NCBI RefSeq assembly: GCF_030435705.1
Contig: NZ_CP129382.1
Coordinates: 2,046,001 to 2,110,000 of the forward strand
Origin: Rhizobium sp. SSA_523
GTDB taxonomy: Bacteria; Pseudomonadota; Alphaproteobacteria; Rhizobiales; Rhizobiaceae
Length of the DNA stretch: 64,000 nt
Reading direction: 5' to 3'
Positions 1-9,388 of this stretch are shown piece after piece. Below the pieces are notes generated by a model, which searched no databases, was not told where the DNA came from, and saw only the letters and a list, made by a program, of their open reading frames with translations. Position 1 is the stretch's first letter; each line of letters starts with the position of its first letter. Made by a program: the position numbers and the translations under genes.

Positions 1-360
1 TCATGGCGCCGCCACCGGAACTGCAAAGGCAGATGCATAATGCGTGCCAGTTCGAGCGCCGCGCGGGCAAAAGCTGAAAAAGTCGCGGTTTTGTGACCCT
101 GGAGCCTCCATGGTCAGGCTTTGGCCGCTTTCCGGCACCGGTTGTGGAACGCCGCCAGCGCCAGACCGTTTGCCTCTGAAGCGAAGACCCATGTTCGGGC
201 GATGGCGTAGAGACACACCCACCGAATGATCTTGCAAGAAGTCTAGAAAATGTGCATATTGCACAGGAAGACAGCAGACGGTTCGATGCAAAGGAATGCA
301 TCAAGCCTAAATTTTATGCAGAAATGATCCGGATTGGACGAATGAACGAAGGATAAGGCC
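1..360. other. Left-edge non-coding stretch with a TGTGCA/TGCACA palindrome
   Basis: No convincing gene was seen here. An open frame covers 1-291 on the minus strand, but it has no recognisable domain and no clear ribosome binding site. The stretch holds the inverted repeat TGTGCA-TAT-TGCACA at 251-265 and the upstream region of the small gene at 361. Confidence 0.5.
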
Positions 361-564
361 ATGAACGCATCCCATGAGAGACCGACCGCAACCATCATAC
401 CATTTCCCGCAGGCGGGCTTCGCCAGCGTCGGGCTGTGGCGGATCAGCGGGGCTCGACGGTGGACGTTCAGCCTGCGCGCTACAGCGACCTGGCCTTCGG
501 CGGCGCCTGGTATCACGATGAGGCCATCCGCGAGAAAAATGATTCGCCGGCCAAGCTCAGCTGA
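361..564 (+). CDS. Small hypothetical protein, 67 aa
   Basis: The protein is short and soluble, with no signal peptide or membrane segment. It has an N-terminal TATIIPFPAGG stretch and a C-terminal GGAWYHDEAI stretch. From memory, small rhizobial hypothetical proteins share this pattern: a variable middle between an IIPFP motif and a WYHxEAI motif. The start ATG has GAAGGA about 6 bases upstream. A hairpin with a T-rich tail follows at 611-643, which supports a free-standing gene. The function is unknown. The short length and memory-based family match limit confidence. Confidence 0.55.
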   Translation: MNASHERPTATIIPFPAGGLRQRRAVADQRGSTVDVQPARYSDLAFGGAWYHDEAIREKNDSPAKLS

Positions 565-610
565 GCGCACTGCACAATATCTAGGCAAAATCGATGAAAT
601 CTTGGGCGAT

Positions 611-648
611 AGCCTGTCTGGTAAGCATTGCCGGGCAGGCTTTGTCTT
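611..648 (+). terminator. Probable Rho-independent terminator of the small gene
   Basis: AGCCTGTCTGG pairs with CCGGGCAGGCT, with two G-U wobbles, around an 8-10 base loop. TTTGTCTT follows. A second hairpin without a T-tract (CAGGCCG/CGGCCTG) lies at 651-669. Confidence 0.55.
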
Positions 649-669
649 AACAGGCCGCCAACCGGCCTG

Positions 670-1077
670 AAGAACGCCCGCCTTTGCGGCATCAGCGGCA
701 AATCTGGGCATTGGCGGTCTCACCAGCCACTGCCGCGGCCGCGGCTCCAGGCTTGCCGGCGAAACCACGCTATGTCACGCGCCCGCCTTGCGCGATCCAG
801 CCCCGTCGCAGATGCGCCACGGCGCGCTCCACGATTGTCTTACCCACCCTGTTCCTTCGCAGTTTCAGAGGCTTGGCGCGGCTATGGCGCCAGTCTGGAG
901 AAAGGCTGATGCGGCCTGGCAGGGCTGGCGCCGCAGTGCCTCGCCTCCGCCGCCAGCCGGCTTTAACCGCCGGCCTGCAAACAATCTTGCTTTATTGCCC
1001 CGCATTGCACAAACTCGACCCCTTCTTTCAGGCGCAGCGCCGTACAAACGGTCCATCAAGGGCTTTCAAGGGGTTCT
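670..1077 (+). promoter_or_regulatory. Upstream region of the transglutaminase/ATP-grasp operon
   Basis: About 400 bases without a supported gene precede the operon. They must carry its promoter, but I could not assign a convincing -35/-10 pair or operator. Short open frames here lack domain signals. Confidence 0.4.
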
Positions 1078-4000
1078 ATGTCGATCAAGGCCAGCATCTA
1101 TCATCTGACGCATTACACCTATGACCGCCCCGTCCGGCTCGGACCCCAGATCATCCGCCTCAAACCGGCAGCGCATTCCAGGACGAGGGTCCTCAGCCAC
1201 TCCCTGAAAGTTTCGCCCAGCCAGCATTTCGTCAACCTGCAGCAGGATCCCTACGGCAATTACCTTGCCCGCTACGTCTTTCCCGAGCCGGTGACCGAGC
1301 TGAAGATCGAGGTGGACCTCGTCGCCGACATGACGGTCTACAACCCGTTCGATTTCTTCGTCGAGGAAGAGGCGACCTTCTGGCCCTTCGCCTATCCGGA
1401 CATTCTGGCCGACGATCTCTCCATCTATCGCCGACCGGAGCCGCCTGGCCCCCTGCTGACCGATTTCCTGGCGACGATCGAGCGGGAGCCGCAGCCGACG
1501 GTCGATATGGTGGTTGGCCTGAACGCCCGCCTTCAGCGCGAGATCGGCTATGTGATCCGCATGGAGCCTGGCGTGCAGACGCCGGAGGAGACGCTGAAGA
1601 GCGCCCGTGGCTCCTGCCGCGATACCAGCTGGCTGCTGGTGCAGATCCTGCGCCATCTGGGCTTTGCCGCCCGCTTCGTCTCCGGCTACCTGATCCAGCT
1701 GACGCCGGACCTCAAGGCGCTCGACGGCCCCTCGGGCACCGCGGTCGATTTCACCGACCTGCATGCCTGGGCGGAAGTCTATCTGCCGGGCGCTGGCTGG
1801 GTCGGCCTGGATCCGACGTCGGGGCTCCTGACCGGCGAAAGCCATATTCCTTTGGCTGCGACCCCGCATTACCGCAATGCCGCGCCCATCTCCGGCGGCT
1901 ATTTCGGCGAGGCAAAGACCGATTTCGATTTTGCCATGACGGTGACCCGCGTGGCGGAGCATCCGCGCATCACCAAGCCATTCTCCGACGAAAGCTGGGA
2001 CGCCCTGAACGCGCTCGGGCAAAGGGTGGACGATGTCTTGAGCGCGAACGACGTCCGGTTGACCATGGGCGGCGAGCCGACCTTCGTTTCGATCGACGAC
2101 TTCCAATCCGAGGAGTGGAACACCGCAGCCGTCGGCCCGACCAAGCGCGATCGCGCCGATGTGCTGATCCGCAAGCTGCGTCAACGTTTCGCGCCCGGCG
2201 GCTTTCTGCATTACGGCCAGGGCAAGTGGTACCCCGGCGAAAGCCTGCCGCGCTGGACCTTCTCGCTCTACTGGCGCAAGGACGGCCTGCCGATCTGGTC
2301 CGATCCGGATCTGATCGCCGCCGAAAGCGGCAGCCATTCCGTCCCGCTTCCTGCCATCGACCATACCGATGCCGCTCGGCTGCTGCAGGCCATCGCCGTC
2401 GAGCTGGATCTCTCGCCCGACAATGTCGCGCCCGCCTATGAAGATCCCGCCGAGTGGATCATCAAGGAAGCCAACCTGCCGGAAAATGTCGATCCGTCCA
2501 ATTCCAAGCTGAAGGATCCGGAGGAGCGTACCCGCATTGCCAAGGTCTTTTCGCAGGGGCTGACGACACCGGCCGGCTATGTTCTGCCGGTCCAGGCCTG
2601 GCAGAGCCGCGCCTCCGGCCGCAGCTGGGTCAGCGAGACCTGGCGCACGCGCCGCGGCCGGCTCTATCTCATCCCCGGCGATAGTCCCGTCGGCTTCCGG
2701 CTGCCGCTGAACGCCCTGCCCTATGTGCCGCCCTCCCGCTATCCCTATATCAACCCGGTCGATCCCACCGTCGAGCGGCCGCCGCTTCCCGATTTCTCGG
2801 CCGAGACCGTCCGCCTGATGCCGGAGCATTCGCTGCGGCCAGACATCGCCCAGCAGACCCAGATGGGACAGTCCTACGAGGAGATCGGCGGGCGGGTGCG
2901 CACCGCCATTTCCGTCGAGGTCAGGGATGGGCGGCTGTGCATTTTCATGCCGCCGACGGCAGCGCTCGAGGATTACCTCGATCTCGTTGCCTCTTCCGAG
3001 CGGGCTGCACGGGCAATCGGCCTGCCGGTCCATATCGAAGGCTATACGCCGCCGCAGGATGAGCGGCTGAACGTCATTCGCGTCGCGCCCGATCCCGGCG
3101 TGATCGAGGTGAACATCCACCCGGCCGCCAATTGGCAGGACTGCGTCGACATTACCTCGGCGATCTACGAGGAAGCGCGGCAGAGCCGGCTGGGCGCCGA
3201 CAAGTTCATGATCGATGGCCGCCATACCGGAACCGGCGGCGGCAATCACGTGGTGGTCGGCGGCGCCAATCCGAACGAGAGCCCCTTTCTGCGCCGCCCC
3301 GATCTCTTGAAGAGCGTGGTTCTGCACTGGCAGCGCCACCCGTCCCTCTCCTATCTGTTTTCGGGCCTGTTCATCGGCCCGACAAGCCAGGCGCCGCGCA
3401 TCGACGAAGCGCGCCATGACAGTCTCTACGAATTGGAGATCGCCCTTTCCCAGGTCCCGGCGCCGGCAGAGGGTGCAGCTCCCCTGCCCTGGCTCGTCGA
3501 CCGCCTGTTCCGCAATCTCCTGACGGATGTCACCGGCAATACGCATCGCTCGGAAATCTGCATCGACAAGCTGTTCTCGCCCGATGGTCCGACCGGACGG
3601 CTGGGCCTCATCGAGTTTCGCGGCTTTGAAATGCCGCCCAATGCCCGCATGTCGCTGGCGCAACAGCTTCTGGTGCGGGCGCTGATCGCGCGGTTCTGGA
3701 CACATCCGCTGTCTGGCTCTTTCGTGCGCTGGGGCACGGCGCTGGCGGACCGCTTCATGCTGGCGCATTACGTCTGGCAGGATTTCCTGGACGTGCTGGC
3801 GGATCTGCGCCAGCACGGCTTCGATTTCCGGCCCGAATGGTTCGCCGCCCAGCTGGAGTTCCGTTTTCCGTTTTTCGGCGAGGTCGAATATGGCGGCGCA
3901 AGGCTCGAACTGCGCCAGGCGCTGGAGCCCTGGCACGTGATGGGCGAGCAGGGCGCAATCGGCGGCACGGTCCGCTACGTCGATTCCTCGGTCGAGCGTC

Positions 4001-4413
4001 TGCAGGTCCGGCTGGAGACCGACAATCCCGATCGCTACCGCGTCGCCTGCAATGGCCGCGCCGTGCCCCTGGCCAGGACCGATGTGCAAGGGGTGGCGGT
4101 GGCCGGCGTGCGTTTCAAGGCCTGGCAGCCGGCTTCGGGACTTCATCCGGTCCTGCCGGTCAACGCACCGCTGACCTTCGACATCTACGATACCTGGTCG
4201 CAGCGCTCGGTCGGCGGCTGCGTCTATCACGTGGCGCATCCGGGCGGGCGCAATTACGAGACTTTCCCCGTCAATGGCAATGAAGCGGAGGCCCGCAGGC
4301 TTGCGCGTTTCGAACCTTGGGGGCATACGGCTGGCCAGTATGTCTTAATGCCGGAACGGGTGTCGCCGGAATTTCCTCTGACACTCGACCTGCGCCGGCC
4401 GATAGGAGTCTGA
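1078..4413 (+). CDS. Transglutaminase-like + DUF2126 protein
   Basis: This 1111-aa two-part protein starts with a bacterial transglutaminase N-terminal region (about 1-85) and a transglutaminase-like core (about 140-290). The papain-like triad is visible as Cys180 (in [10 protein letters not shown]), His229 (in [10 protein letters not shown]) and Asp245 (in WVGLDPTSG). The remainder (about 300-1111) is a DUF2126 region, normally found attached to this core. No signal peptide is visible, so the protein is probably cytoplasmic. It is the first gene of a tight operon: 1 base separates it from the ATP-grasp/alpha-E gene. Genomic analyses of this family predicted peptide ligation or cleavage, but no substrate is established. 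Identity by domain is firm; function is inferred. Confidence 0.9.
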   Translation: MSIKASIYHLTHYTYDRPVRLGPQIIRLKPAAHSRTRVLSHSLKVSPSQHFVNLQQDPYGNYLARYVFPEPVTELKIEVDLVADMTVYNPFDFFVEEEATFWPFAYPDILADDLSIYRRPEPPGPLLTDFLATIEREPQPTVDMVVGLNARLQREIGYVIRMEPGVQTPEETLKSARGSCRDTSWLLVQILRHLGFAARFVSGYLIQLTPDLKALDGPSGTAVDFTDLHAWAEVYLPGAGWVGLDPTSGLLTGESHIPLAATPHYRNAAPISGGYFGEAKTDFDFAMTVTRVAEHPRITKPFSDESWDALNALGQRVDDVLSANDVRLTMGGEPTFVSIDDFQSEEWNTAAVGPTKRDRADVLIRKLRQRFAPGGFLHYGQGKWYPGESLPRWTFSLYWRKDGLPIWSDPDLIAAESGSHSVPLPAIDHTDAARLLQAIAVELDLSPDNVAPAYEDPAEWIIKEANLPENVDPSNSKLKDPEERTRIAKVFSQGLTTPAGYVLPVQAWQSRASGRSWVSETWRTRRGRLYLIPGDSPVGFRLPLNALPYVPPSRYPYINPVDPTVERPPLPDFSAETVRLMPEHSLRPDIAQQTQMGQSYEEIGGRVRTAISVEVRDGRLCIFMPPTAALEDYLDLVASSERAARAIGLPVHIEGYTPPQDERLNVIRVAPDPGVIEVNIHPAANWQDCVDITSAIYEEARQSRLGADKFMIDGRHTGTGGGNHVVVGGANPNESPFLRRPDLLKSVVLHWQRHPSLSYLFSGLFIGPTSQAPRIDEARHDSLYELEIALSQVPAPAEGAAPLPWLVDRLFRNLLTDVTGNTHRSEICIDKLFSPDGPTGRLGLIEFRGFEMPPNARMSLAQQLLVRALIARFWTHPLSGSFVRWGTALADRFMLAHYVWQDFLDVLADLRQHGFDFRPEWFAAQLEFRFPFFGEVEYGGARLELRQALEPWHVMGEQGAIGGTVRYVDSSVERLQVRLETDNPDRYRVACNGRAVPLARTDVQGVAVAGVRFKAWQPASGLHPVLPVNAPLTFDIYDTWSQRSVGGCVYHVAHPGGRNYETFPVNGNEAEARRLARFEPWGHTAGQYVLMPERVSPEFPLTLDLRRPIGV

Positions 4414-4414
4414 T

Positions 4415-6862
4415 GTGGCCATAGAACCGGCCAGCCGTCCGGCCAGCGGTGCGGCCAGAAGTGCGACACGGCCGATAAGCGCGCCGGACGAGGCCATCGG
4501 CAATGATCCGATCCTCGGCTATCGCGCCCTGCCGGGGGTCTCCGACGAGATGCTCGATAGAGACGGCCAGATCCGGCCGGTCTGGCAGAACCTCATCACG
4601 GCCCTCGGGCGGATGTCGGAAGGCGAGCGCCACGAGCGTTTCGCAAGGGCCGACCGCTATCTTCGCGATGCGGGGGTCTTTTACCGCACCTATGGGGCGC
4701 AGGGTAATGCCGAGCGCAGCTGGCCCATTTCCCATGTCCCGGTCCTGATCGATGGCAGGGAATGGGAAAGAGTGTCTGCCGGACTGATTCAGCGCGCCGA
4801 GCTTCTGGAGCGCATCGTCGCCGATATCTACGGCGAGAACCGGCTTGTGCGCGAGGGGATCATCCCGCCGGCGCTGATCGCCTCCAATCCCGAATTCCTG
4901 CGGCCGCTGGTGGGTGTCACGCCGGCGCGCGGCCACCATCTGCATTTCTGTTCCTTCGAAATCGGGCGCGGGCCGGACGGCAATTGGTGGGTTCTCACCG
5001 ATCGCACCCAGGCGCCGTCCGGAGCGGGCTTCGCGCTGGAGAACCGCGTTGCGACGACCCGCGCCTTTTCCGATATTTACGGCGAAACCCATGTGCATCG
5101 GCTGGCCTCCTTTTTCGGCGCCTTTCGCGACGCACTGCAGGCGCACAAGCGCTATCCGGATGATCGCATTGCCGTGCTGACGCCGGGGCCGGCCAACGAA
5201 ACCTATTTCGAACATGCCTATATTGCGCGCTATCTCGGCTTCATGCTGCTGGAGGGCGAGGATCTGACCGTCGTCAACGATCGGGTCATGGTGCGCACCG
5301 TTGCCGGGCTGAAACCGATCGGCGTGCTCTGGCGGCGTCTCGACGCCTCCTATGCCGATCCCCTGGAACTCAACCAGAATTCCCATATCGGCACGCCGGG
5401 CATGGTTCAGGCGCTGCGCGCCGGCTCGGTGACCATCGTCAATGCGCTTGGCTCCGGCATATTGGAGACGCGCGCGCTGCTGGCCTTCACGCCCAGCATC
5501 TGCCGCCATCTGCTCGGCGAGGAGCTTCTCCTCCCTTCGATCGCCACCTGGTGGTGCGGCCAGAAGGGCGAGCGCGAGCATGTCGCCGAGAATATCGCGA
5601 AGATGGTGATCGGACCCGCCTATTCGCGCGCGCCCTTCTTCGACGATAGCGGCCAGTCGGTCCTCGGCGAAAAGCGCGCCGGCAGCAAGGCGGAGATCGA
5701 GGCCTGGCTGGCCGGCGAGGGAAACCGGCTGGTCGGCCAGGAAGTGGTGACGCTCTCGACGACGCCTGCCTTCGTCAACGGCAAGCTGACACCCCGGCCG
5801 ATGTCCCTGCGCGTCTTTGCCGCCCGCACCGAAAACGGCTGGCAGATCATGCCGGGCGGCTTTGCCCGGATCGGCTCCGGCGACGACGTGGCGGCCATTG
5901 CCATGCAGGCGGGCGGCACCGCGGCCGATGTCTGGATCGTCTCGGACCGGCCGGTGGAGCGCCAGACGCTGCTTCCCCCGGAGGAGATCTTCTCGCGCAA
6001 CATGCCGGGCAGCCTGCCCAGCCGCGCCGCCGACAATCTCTTCTGGCTCGGGCGCTATATCGAGCGGGCCGAGGGGGCGCTGCGCATTCTGCGCTCCTGG
6101 CACATGCGCTATGCCGAGAGCGCCGATCCGGACCAGCCGCTGCTGGCCGATGTCGCGCGCTACATGGCCAGCATCGACATGGACATGGCCAAGGCGGTTC
6201 CGGATCCGCTGATCCGCAACATCGACAGCGCCATCTATTCCGCCAGCAATATCCGCGACCGCTTCTCGCAGGATGGCTGGCTGGCCCTGAACGATCTGGC
6301 CAAGACCGCCAAGCGTTTTCACGAATCGGTCAAGGCCGGCGATGACGCCGCCCATGCCATGACCGTTCTCCTGCGCAAGCTCGCGGGCTTTGCCGGTCTC
6401 GTGCACGAGAACATGTACCGCTTCACCGGCTGGCGCTTCCTCTCCATCGGCCGCTATCTCGAACGCGGCCTGCACATGACGCGGCTGCTCGGCCATATGT
6501 CGGGGCAAGACGCCCCGGACGGCTCGCTCGACATGCTGCTGGAGATCGGCGACAGCGTCATGACCCATCGCAGGCGCTACAATGTCAACACGGCAAGGCT
6601 AACGGTGACGGACCTGCTGGCGCTCGATCCCCTCAATCCGCGATCCATCCTGTTTCAGCTGAACGAGATCCGCACCGAGGTGGAGCAGCTGCCGCACCAG
6701 CAGGGTGTCGGGCAGATGTCGGCACTGGACCGCGAGGCCATGCGGCTGCATTCGGGCATTGCGGTGATGACACCGGAATCGCTGACGGGATCGGTCTACC
6801 AGAAGCTGGAAACGGAGATGGAGAACCTCTCCGATCTCCTCGCCCGGACCTATTTCGGATGA
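4415..6862 (+). CDS. Circularly permuted ATP-grasp (DUF404/407) fused to alpha-E (DUF403) domain
   Basis: This 815-aa protein joins two domains that many genomes encode separately. Residues about 60-500 are a circularly permuted type 2 ATP-grasp domain, expected to form amide bonds using ATP. From about residue 530 (start of MPGSLPSRAADNLFWLGRY) to the end is the helical alpha-E domain. A GTG start is used because AGGAG lies about 6 bases before it and no better ATG is in frame; it follows the DUF2126 stop by one base. An 8-base gap leads to the next gene. The conserved trio with two transglutaminase-like peptidases suggests synthesis and processing of a peptide-like product. Substrate unknown. 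Confidence 0.9.
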   Translation: MAIEPASRPASGAARSATRPISAPDEAIGNDPILGYRALPGVSDEMLDRDGQIRPVWQNLITALGRMSEGERHERFARADRYLRDAGVFYRTYGAQGNAERSWPISHVPVLIDGREWERVSAGLIQRAELLERIVADIYGENRLVREGIIPPALIASNPEFLRPLVGVTPARGHHLHFCSFEIGRGPDGNWWVLTDRTQAPSGAGFALENRVATTRAFSDIYGETHVHRLASFFGAFRDALQAHKRYPDDRIAVLTPGPANETYFEHAYIARYLGFMLLEGEDLTVVNDRVMVRTVAGLKPIGVLWRRLDASYADPLELNQNSHIGTPGMVQALRAGSVTIVNALGSGILETRALLAFTPSICRHLLGEELLLPSIATWWCGQKGEREHVAENIAKMVIGPAYSRAPFFDDSGQSVLGEKRAGSKAEIEAWLAGEGNRLVGQEVVTLSTTPAFVNGKLTPRPMSLRVFAARTENGWQIMPGGFARIGSGDDVAAIAMQAGGTAADVWIVSDRPVERQTLLPPEEIFSRNMPGSLPSRAADNLFWLGRYIERAEGALRILRSWHMRYAESADPDQPLLADVARYMASIDMDMAKAVPDPLIRNIDSAIYSASNIRDRFSQDGWLALNDLAKTAKRFHESVKAGDDAAHAMTVLLRKLAGFAGLVHENMYRFTGWRFLSIGRYLERGLHMTRLLGHMSGQDAPDGSLDMLLEIGDSVMTHRRRYNVNTARLTVTDLLALDPLNPRSILFQLNEIRTEVEQLPHQQGVGQMSALDREAMRLHSGIAVMTPESLTGSVYQKLETEMENLSDLLARTYFG

Positions 6863-6870
6863 GGCCCTAG

Positions 6871-7752
6871 ATGCTTTACGATCTGTCGCTGCACATGGGC
6901 TATCTGTATGATGTTCCGGCCTTAGGCGCACGCCATATCCTGCGCGTCATGCCCCTGTCTTTGCCCAACCGGCAGCGCCTGATCGCCGGCTCTCTCGCCA
7001 TTTCGCCGACAGCCGACGAACGGAGCAGTTTCCTCGATTTCTTCGGTCAGCAGGCAACCGCCATCGCCTTCCGCTCGCCGCATGAACGGCTCGATATCCG
7101 CATGCAGGCCAGGGTCCAGGTGGAGGCCTGCGCCATGCCGGCGGACCTGTCGCCGCCACTGCCCCAGCTGCAGGCCGAACTGGCGGAGCTGCGCTCGATC
7201 GAGGCCGGCTCGCCGCATCACCTGATCGGCGCCAGCCCGCGCCTCCCGGCGGTCCGGGACATCGCCGCCTATGCGCGGGAGCTCCTGGAGCCGGGACAGA
7301 CGGTGCGGGAGATCGCCACCGCGCTCTGCGCCCGAATCCATGCCGATTTCGCCTATGATTCGCAGGCGACGACGGTGGATACGACACCGCTGGAGGCCTT
7401 CCGGTTGAAGCAGGGCGTCTGCCAGGATTTCTCGCATGTGATGATCGTCGGCCTGCGCAGCCTCGGCATTCCGGCCGGCTATGTCTCCGGCTTCCTGCGC
7501 ACGATCCCGCCGCCGGGCAAGGAGCGGCTGGAGGGCGCCGACGCCATGCATGCCTGGGTGCGGATCTGGTGCGGCAAGGCGGAAGGTTTCATCGAGCTCG
7601 ATCCGACCAATGACATTCCGGCGGGATCCGATCATATCGTCGTCGGCTATGGCCGCGACTATTCCGACGTCGCGCCTGTTATCGGCGTTTTGAAAAGCTA
7701 TGGCAGCCACCAGACGGTGCAGGCCGTCGATGTGGTGCCGGTCAAGGTCTGA
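6871..7752 (+). CDS. Transglutaminase-like cysteine protease family protein
   Basis: This 293-aa protein has a bacterial transglutaminase N-terminal region (about 1-85) and a core with Cys184 (QGVCQDFSHV), His227 (DAMHAWVRIW) and Asp244 (IELDPTNDIP). All catalytic positions are intact. There is no signal peptide. It is the third gene of the operon, 8 bases after the ATP-grasp/alpha-E gene. Its role is probably hydrolysis or transfer on the product of the ATP-grasp partner, inferred from context only. It lacks the DUF2126 extension of the first gene, so the operon carries a long and a short version of the same core enzyme. Confidence 0.9.
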   Translation: MLYDLSLHMGYLYDVPALGARHILRVMPLSLPNRQRLIAGSLAISPTADERSSFLDFFGQQATAIAFRSPHERLDIRMQARVQVEACAMPADLSPPLPQLQAELAELRSIEAGSPHHLIGASPRLPAVRDIAAYARELLEPGQTVREIATALCARIHADFAYDSQATTVDTTPLEAFRLKQGVCQDFSHVMIVGLRSLGIPAGYVSGFLRTIPPPGKERLEGADAMHAWVRIWCGKAEGFIELDPTNDIPAGSDHIVVGYGRDYSDVAPVIGVLKSYGSHQTVQAVDVVPVKV

Positions 7753-7886
7753 CCGGGTTGCCGCTCATCTGAAGCGTTTCGCAACGTATTTTGCCGATCG
7801 ATCGAAGTTTACTTATCTAAATTAGAGATCCTACAGCATTTGCCGATAACAGTCTCATCATCTGATGTTCAGACTATGGATCGGTG

Positions 7887-9158
7887 ATGATGACCAGGTT
7901 CTCCCTTTCGCGGTTCATGAAGGACCGGCGCGGCAATTTCGGCATGATGACGGCTATTCTTCTGCCGATGTCCATCGGCGTCGGCGGGATGGCCATCGAT
8001 ATGACACGTGTCATCCAGGAGAAGATCGATCTGCAGGCGCTGGCCGATTCGGCAACGCTTGCCACCGCCGCCAAACTGTCCAATGAGGACAATATGAGCG
8101 AGGCGCAGGCCGAGAGCATGGCGCGCGATTTCTTCCTCTCGCAATATCTGAGTCAGCTCGAACAGAGCGGCATGAGCGCCGAGGAGATTGCGAAGATCAA
8201 GGCGGAGCTGGAGAAGAACACGACCTCCGACGCCACCATCACCGCGCTCGGCGGTTCGAGCAAGAATTTCGAGGTGAAGATGAGCGCCACCCATGCGGTA
8301 CCGCTCAATCCCTTGTCGCAGATGCTCGGCATGACGAGCTTTCCGGTGACCATATCCAGCGTCGCCAACAGCGCGAGGCAGGGCAATGCTTTGTCCATGT
8401 ATGTCGCCCTCGACCGCTCCGGCTCCATGGCCTGGGACACGACCACCGTCGATCCCATAAACCCGACGAAAACGGTGAGGGGAGTGTACCAATGCGGATA
8501 TTATACCTGCTACGGGAACTACCAGACCACCAATTACGTCACCAAGATCGCGGCGCTGAAGGCTGCGGGCTCGGTCATGTTCGCCGAACTTCTGAAGGCC
8601 TCGGCGCCGGATGTGACGAGCGTCAGCCTGCAGCAGGAAGAAGCCAAGAAGCTGATCCGCATCGGCGCCGTCTCCTATACCGACCGCACGCAGAAGGAAG
8701 AGCCGCTGGCCTGGGGCACGCTGAAGGCGGCGAAATATGTCAGCGATCTTCCTGAAGTTCCAACCGGCGGCACGGATGCCTCCGGCGCTCTCGAGCTTGC
8801 CTTTTCCGCGCTGAAATCCACCAACAGCAACGAGGCGAACCAGCACAAATCGATGAAGAACATGAATTTCGGCCGCTTCATCGTACTGATGACCGATGGC
8901 GAGATGACCGGCAGCAGCGGCACCTGGAACCAGACCATCGACAACAAGGTCCGCGCGCAGTGCCAGGCCGCCAAGGACGACAAGATCACCATCTTCACCG
9001 TGGCCTTCATGGCACCCGATCGCGGCAAGTCGCTGCTGAAGGCCTGCGCCAGCGGAACAGACAACTACTATGAATCAGATGACATGACGGATCTGGTTCA
9101 AGCCTTCGGCGACATTGGCCGAAAGGCGGCAAAAACAGCCGTGCGCCTGACCAACTGA
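7887..9158 (+). CDS. TadG-like pilus-assembly protein with von Willebrand A domain
   Basis: This 423-aa protein opens with a short basic segment (KDRRGNFG) followed by one hydrophobic helix (about 15-40), the TadE/TadG-type anchor. A von Willebrand factor A domain follows (about 170-420) with the metal-binding DxSxS motif seen in ALDRSGSM near residue 175. Such proteins are exported and associate with Flp/Tad pili or the cell surface. No other tad genes are in the window, so it is an orphan. GTG, ATG and ATG occur consecutively from 7884; I chose the first ATG. A strong terminator follows within 20 bases. Confidence 0.85.
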   Translation: MMTRFSLSRFMKDRRGNFGMMTAILLPMSIGVGGMAIDMTRVIQEKIDLQALADSATLATAAKLSNEDNMSEAQAESMARDFFLSQYLSQLEQSGMSAEEIAKIKAELEKNTTSDATITALGGSSKNFEVKMSATHAVPLNPLSQMLGMTSFPVTISSVANSARQGNALSMYVALDRSGSMAWDTTTVDPINPTKTVRGVYQCGYYTCYGNYQTTNYVTKIAALKAAGSVMFAELLKASAPDVTSVSLQQEEAKKLIRIGAVSYTDRTQKEEPLAWGTLKAAKYVSDLPEVPTGGTDASGALELAFSALKSTNSNEANQHKSMKNMNFGRFIVLMTDGEMTGSSGTWNQTIDNKVRAQCQAAKDDKITIFTVAFMAPDRGKSLLKACASGTDNYYESDDMTDLVQAFGDIGRKAAKTAVRLTN

Positions 9159-9175
9159 TCCTCGTCCAAGCCGTC

Positions 9176-9222
9176 AAAAGGCGCCTGTGCAGCCAATTGC
9201 ACAGGCGCCTTTTCTTTTTTTT
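9176..9222 (+). terminator. Strong Rho-independent terminator
   Basis: A perfect 16-bp stem (9176-9191 with 9198-9213, beginning AAAAGGCGCC) encloses the six-base loop GCCAAT. An eight-T run follows at 9215-9222. It ends the TadG-like transcript and isolates it from glgP. Confidence 0.93.
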
Positions 9223-9388
9223 CCAGTGACTTGCCCAAAAATCGCGCGCTTTTTCCCAAAGCGCTGAAGAACATCGCACTGGAAGATTGCATGTGTCCCG
9301 CAACGATGCATAAACTGTCCGCCAGCACGTACCGGATCAATTGAACCGCTCCCAAGGTCTCGTTCCCGAAACAAAGTTGGCGATCCTC

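Noticed and set aside
1066..6568. Very long minus-strand open frames opposite the transglutaminase/ATP-grasp genes
   Set aside because: They mirror the plus-strand genes codon by codon, a known effect of high GC, and show no domain or ribosome site.
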